Assembly: GCA_035318745.1 (NCBI GenBank)
Contig: DATHEA010000005.1
Location: 1 to 64,000 of the forward strand
DNA from: VRUE01 sp035318745
GTDB lineage: Bacteria > Actinomycetota > Thermoleophilia > Solirubrobacterales > 70-9
Length of the DNA: 64,000 bases
Reading direction: 5' to 3'
The position numbers and the translations under genes were made by a program. Shown here in pieces: positions 62,854 through 64,000 of this stretch. A model generated the notes under the pieces. It searched no databases, was not told where the DNA came from, and worked only from the letters and a program-made list of their open reading frames with translations. Each line of letters opens with the position of its first letter. Within the stretch, counting starts at the first letter, position 1.

Positions 62854-64000
62854 CTAGCCGCCCGTCCTGTGCAGCTGCTCGTGAATCGCGCGCGCCAGCT
62901 TGCCGGGCACGCCCGGCACCGCCTCCAGCTCCTCGCGACTCGCGCTCAGGAACCGCTCCGGCGTGCCGAAGTGCTTGAGGAAGGCCCGCTTGCGGGCCGG
63001 GCCGACGCCCCTGAGGTCGTCGAGCACCGAGCCGGTCATCGCCCGGTCTCGACGCCCGCGGTGGTGGTCGATCGCGAAGCGGTGCGCCTCGTCGCGCACC
63101 CGCTGCAACAGCTTCGAGGCCTCCGAGTCGGCGGCCAGGTCGATCGGCGCGGGCCGGCCGGGGATGTAGACCTCCTCCTGCCGCTTGGCGAGGGAGATCA
63201 CCGTGACGCCGCGCTCGGCGAAAGGCCGCAGCACCCGCATTGCAGCGCCGAGCTGACCCTTGCCACCGTCGACGACGACCAGCGAGGGCAGCGCGGCGAA
63301 GCTCTCGTCGCGTTTGCCGTCGTGCGGGGAGAGGTCGATCTGCTCCTCGTAGCGGTTGACACGGCGGCTCAACACCTCCTCCATGGAAGCGAAGTCGTCG
63401 GACCCGTTGCTGCGCTCGCCGCGCACGCGGAAGCGGCGGTAGTCCGACTTCTTCGTCGCGCCGCCCTCGAAGACGACCATCGAGGCGACCGTGTGCTCGC
63501 CGCCGAGGTTGGAGATGTCGAAGCCCTCGATCCGGATCGGCAGCTCCTCCATCTGCAGGGCCTCGCGCAGATCGGCGAGCGAGTCGACCCGGCGCTGGCG
63601 CCGGTGCTCGCGCCGCAGTCGGTCCTGGTCTAGGGCGAGGCGGGCGTTGCGCTCGGCCAGCTCGCGCAGGCGGCGCTTGTCGCCGCGCTCGGCGACCCGC
63701 ACCTCGACCGGCGAACCCCGCTTCTCCCCCAGCGCCGCCGCCAGCAGCTCGGCGCGCTCGCGCAGATAGGGACCGACGACGATCGTCCGCGGCATCGCCG
63801 GTGAGGCCGAGTAGTACTGGCCGATGAACTCCTCGGCGACCTCGGCCAGGTCGCGTTCGGCCTGGTTGTCGAGGTAGAAGCTCTGCCGCTCGGCGAGAAT
63901 GCCGTCGCGCACTTGGAAGACCTGGGCATTGGCGTCCGCCCCCTCGGCCGCGACCCCGATCATGTCAGCGGTACCGACCGAGCCACCGGCGACCCGCTGG
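62854..64000 (-). CDS. uvrC: Excinuclease ABC subunit C, C-terminal part
   Basis: Open to the window edge; the N-terminal GIY-YIG nuclease lies beyond it. The visible ~380 residues include the second catalytic (RNase H-like) domain with 'RIEGFDISNLGGEHTVASMVVFEGG', 'DLPSLVVVDGGKGQLGAA'-like Asp segment and 'RDEAHRFAIDHHRGRRDR', then a helix-hairpin-helix pair 'LDDLRGVGPARKRAFLKHFG' and 'LEAVPGVPGKLARAI'. It makes the dual incisions of nucleotide excision repair with UvrB. It heads the minus-strand run with rapZ. Confidence 0.95.
   Translation of the reverse strand, partial: QRVAGGSVGTADMIGVAAEGADANAQVFQVRDGILAERQSFYLDNQAERDLAEVAEEFIGQYYSASPAMPRTIVVGPYLRERAELLAAALGEKRGSPVEVRVAERGDKRRLRELAERNARLALDQDRLRREHRRQRRVDSLADLREALQMEELPIRIEGFDISNLGGEHTVASMVVFEGGATKKSDYRRFRVRGERSNGSDDFASMEEVLSRRVNRYEEQIDLSPHDGKRDESFAALPSLVVVDGGKGQLGAAMRVLRPFAERGVTVISLAKRQEEVYIPGRPAPIDLAADSEASKLLQRVRDEAHRFAIDHHRGRRDRAMTGSVLDDLRGVGPARKRAFLKHFGTPERFLSASREELEAVPGVPGKLARAIHEQLHRTGG

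Overview
The window is a high-GC, gene-dense bacterial chromosome segment with many GTG starts and 1-11 nt gene overlaps. Several features suggest Actinomycetota, most likely class Thermoleophilia (Solirubrobacterales-like). These are a Gly-rich SecG, a LexA box of the CGAAC-N4-GTTCG type, many small ArsR-like winged-helix proteins, a secreted 'LPxGL...CP..S.IG' modular protein and an AlkB-rubredoxin-TetR operon. The taxon is inferred from gene content, not proven.

Layout. 1-1943: end of sucC, sucD and a small one-cluster ferredoxin. 1951-14894: a lipid block in which two paralogous MMPL exporters bracket a beta-oxidation-type operon (FadI-like thiolase, two-domain FabG4-like reductase, double hot-dog MaoC hydratase, two acyl-CoA dehydrogenases) and an HxlR regulator, followed by an acyl-CoA synthetase. 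15010-23421: a GGDEF-EAL protein, a DUF255 thioredoxin-like protein, a third MMPL protein, glutamine synthetase and an AhpD-fold protein. 23566-27106: a secreted protein, an RlpA-like cell-wall protein behind a ydaO-type c-di-AMP riboswitch, RNase P RNA, a frameshifted SDR and lexA with its SOS box. 27270-30220: tRNA-Leu(GAG) whose 3' 33 bp are repeated 2.86 kb downstream, enclosing a small island of winged-helix genes and hicB with a cut-off hicA. 30259-37631: a PhD/VapC toxin-antitoxin pair, a cupin, DUF2252, MFS, dtd, the alkane hydroxylase operon and secG. 37651-48896: secreted proteins, two parts of the cytochrome c maturation system (ccmE-ccmF and ccmG-ccmH), a glycosyltransferase, a 984-aa modular secreted protein and tRNA-Gly. 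48906-54089: a degenerate P-loop protein, argS, a phosphoesterase, a lipoprotein and a Ser/Thr kinase. 54088-64000: one long minus-strand run reading uvrC-rapZ-ABC exporter-VOC-gap-pgk-tpiA-gpmI-tgt.

The most unusual feature is a set of dispersed long inverted-repeat elements between genes. Family A has four copies (14.9, 22.5, 26.4 and 51.2 kb). Each copy has its own outer arms, but all share two short conserved core blocks around a variable inner hairpin. Two copies lie between convergent genes and two between divergent genes, so simple termination does not explain them. Family B (23.4 and 54.0 kb) has a different shared core. A third palindrome type occurs at 13.4 kb and, in frame, inside the MaoC coding sequence at 7.4 kb. 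I found no CRISPR array, integrase, transposase or complete prophage.
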